Assembly: GCA_022865365.1 (NCBI GenBank) | Contig: JALHSW010000116.1 | Span: 1 to 23,030 of the forward strand | Source: Acidimicrobiia bacterium | GTDB lineage: Bacteria; Actinomycetota; Acidimicrobiia; IMCC26256; PALSA-555 | DNA: 23,030 bases | Reading direction: 5' to 3' | In this document: positions 22,024 to 23,030 of the stretch, one piece after another | How the letters are laid out: each line of letters starts with the position of its first letter | Numbering within the stretch: the stretch's first letter is position 1 | Translations under genes and position numbers: made by a program | The notes under the pieces: generated by a model | Seen by the model: the letters and a program-made list of their open reading frames with translations, nothing else | Told to the model about the DNA's origin: nothing | Database searches by the model: none

Positions 22024-22707
22024 TCAGTCGCCGCGCCAGGGCGGCGTTCTGGGAAGGTCGAAGTCGACGGGGCGGGCTTCGCCATCGATCGCGGCGAACG
22101 CGGTGTCGAGCCAGCGGGCGCCGCCGGCGAGGGGCCACGGGAGCGCGTCGCGCGCGAAGAACCCGACGGCGCGCGTCTCGAGCGGGTGCCCCTGGAGCTC
22201 GCCGCCGATCACGCGACAGTGGAACAGCAGCGAGTACATCCCGAGGCGCGCGAACCCGAGGCGCAGGCCGTCGAACACCGCGATGAGCGACTGCACCTCG
22301 ACCTCGATGCCCGTCTCCTCGTAGACCTCCTTGACGGCGATCTCCGAGGGTGAGTACCCGACATCGGCCCAGCCCACCGGGTAGAGCCACACGCCGGAGT
22401 CGGCCCGCTGGGTGAGGAGGATCTCGCCGGCCTCGTTGCCGACGATCCCGGCGACGGCGACCTTCGGCGTCACGTAGCCCGCGACGCCCTCACCGACCGT
22501 GGACAGCCACTCCTCGATGAGGACATCGGCCTCGGCCTCCTCGAGTGCCGCGGCCCGGATGTCGGCCGCCACCTTCAGGACCTCCTCGAAGCGCTCCTTC
22601 TCGTACAGGCTCTGGGTGAAGCCGAGACCGGTGCGGGCGACGCCCGACAGCGTCTCGGCCCAGCGCAGGAGATCCGAAGCGGAGACAGCGTGCGGCGGCT
22701 CGGTCAC
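22024..22707 (-). CDS. Nudix hydrolase with Nudix_N domain
   Basis: A 227-residue two-domain protein. Residues 1-65 are the helical Nudix_N domain (LLRWAETLSGVARTGLGFTQSLYEKERFEEV), which precedes the catalytic domain in ADP-ribose/CDP-choline-type hydrolases. The Nudix box spans 112-134: GWADVGYSPSEIAVKEVYEETGI, recorded here only by its ends, with Glu127, Glu130 and Glu131 as metal ligands; Tyr stands at the first conserved Glu position and Lys at the Arg, both seen in this subfamily as far as I recall. It probably cleaves a nucleoside diphosphate linked to another group. GTG at 22707, weak ribosome binding site. It follows the glnD-like gene on the same strand after 65 bases. Confidence 0.87.
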   Translation of the reverse strand: MTEPPHAVSASDLLRWAETLSGVARTGLGFTQSLYEKERFEEVLKVAADIRAAALEEAEADVLIEEWLSTVGEGVAGYVTPKVAVAGIVGNEAGEILLTQRADSGVWLYPVGWADVGYSPSEIAVKEVYEETGIEVEVQSLIAVFDGLRLGFARLGMYSLLFHCRVIGGELQGHPLETRAVGFFARDALPWPLAGGARWLDTAFAAIDGEARPVDFDLPRTPPWRGD

Positions 22708-22772
22708 GGCGACGACACTAGGTCCCGGGGACTGTGGCGCCGCCCTGTCGGCCGGGGTCCCGCCACCCGTCG

Positions 22773-23030
22773 TCAGCGGCCCGGCAGCGCCTGAGCCGCG
22801 AGCCGGGCGACCAGCGTGGCGCGCGGGCGATCGAGCTCAAGGGGCTCCGTGGGCTTCGCGCCCTGGGAGTCGCACACGTAGAACACGTCGACCACTCGGG
22901 AGCCGAGCGTCGACACGATCGCGGCGCTCACGTCGAGATCCAGGTCGGCGAACACTGCCGCGACGCGGGCGAGCAGCCCGACGTCATCGGGGGCGTGAAC
23001 CTCCACAACCGTGGCGGCACTCGATGCCTC
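22773..23030 (-). CDS. glnD: C-terminal ACT domain of a GlnD-like PII uridylyltransferase (partial, runs off the right edge)
   Basis: The last 85 residues of a protein that continues beyond the window. They form one ACT domain: TVVEVHAPDDVGLLARVAAV, then ADLDLDVSAAIVSTLGSRVVDVFYV. This is the typical last ACT domain of GlnD, which uridylylates the PII signal protein and senses glutamine through these ACT domains. The frame is open to base 23030 with no start required inside the window. A GTG at 23006 could be read as a start but would cut off the first strand of the domain. A short ACT-only protein cannot be excluded from this end alone. Confidence 0.75.
   Translation of the reverse strand, partial: EASSAATVVEVHAPDDVGLLARVAAVFADLDLDVSAAIVSTLGSRVVDVFYVCDSQGAKPTEPLELDRPRATLVARLAAQALPGR

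Noticed and set aside
22308..22374. Degenerate, possibly inactive Nudix box (Tyr and Lys at conserved positions)
   Set aside because: The metal-binding KEVYEE core is intact, and I recall these replacements as usual in the Nudix_N subfamily, so it is probably active and ordinary.

Overview
The window looks like a chromosomal segment of a high-GC actinobacterium, probably a deep-branching or soil/sediment lineage such as Acidimicrobiia. That is inference from gene content: a WhiB-type Fe-S protein, a wax ester synthase/DGAT acyltransferase, an actinobacterial-style PAC2 protein, an LPxTG wall-anchored protein, AidB-like acyl-CoA dehydrogenase, very high third-position GC, mostly GTG starts and mostly TGA stops. 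I see no rRNA, tRNA, insertion sequence, phage gene or CRISPR array. The region is gene-dense, and the longest gap without a gene is about 280 bases.

Layout. 1-1094 (minus): the 5' part of a thiamine-diphosphate enzyme behind an alpha/beta hydrolase. 1193-3831 (plus): a UPF0104-type membrane protein overlapping a PAP2_3-type phosphatase/transferase, then a two-module VOC protein. 3864-5104 (minus): a small LapA-like membrane protein and a LysR regulator with a perfect LysR box just upstream of its start. 5277-8120 (plus): WhiB, an ACAD10/11-type kinase-fold protein, two overlapping CrcB/Fluc genes and an ArfB-like ribosome rescue factor. 8159-9732 (minus): an ABC-2 exporter (permease and ATPase). 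10010-11369 (plus): PAC2 and SRPBCC proteins. 11393-16927 (minus): a four-gene run of WS/DGAT acyltransferase, amidase, MBL-fold hydrolase and M20 peptidase. 17078-19080 (minus): a cell-surface group of two related lipoproteins and an LPxTG-anchored choice-of-anchor E-like protein. 19168-21988 (plus): AidB-like acyl-CoA dehydrogenase, an unknown protein and orotate phosphoribosyltransferase, joined by 4-base overlaps. 22024-23030 (minus): a Nudix hydrolase and the C-terminal ACT end of a GlnD-like protein running off the right edge.

How the genes work together. Seven gene pairs share a 4-base ATGA or GTGA overlap, which implies translational coupling: UPF0104/PAP2, crcB/crcB, ABC ATPase/permease, acyltransferase/amidase, lipoprotein/lipoprotein, acyl-CoA dehydrogenase/unknown and unknown/pyrE. 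Themes are lipid and acyl-CoA metabolism, cell-envelope lipid handling and housekeeping.

Most notable observations. (1) Short tandem repeats of 7-15 bp sit at gene junctions, and several of them contain the TGA stop codon of the preceding gene. (2) One lipoprotein has a signal peptide built almost wholly from 15-bp repeats, with the lipobox as the last degenerate unit. (3) Both members of the CrcB pair lack the two phenylalanines that line the pore in characterised Fluc channels. I did not find a clear-cut new defence or biosynthetic system; these are the best leads.
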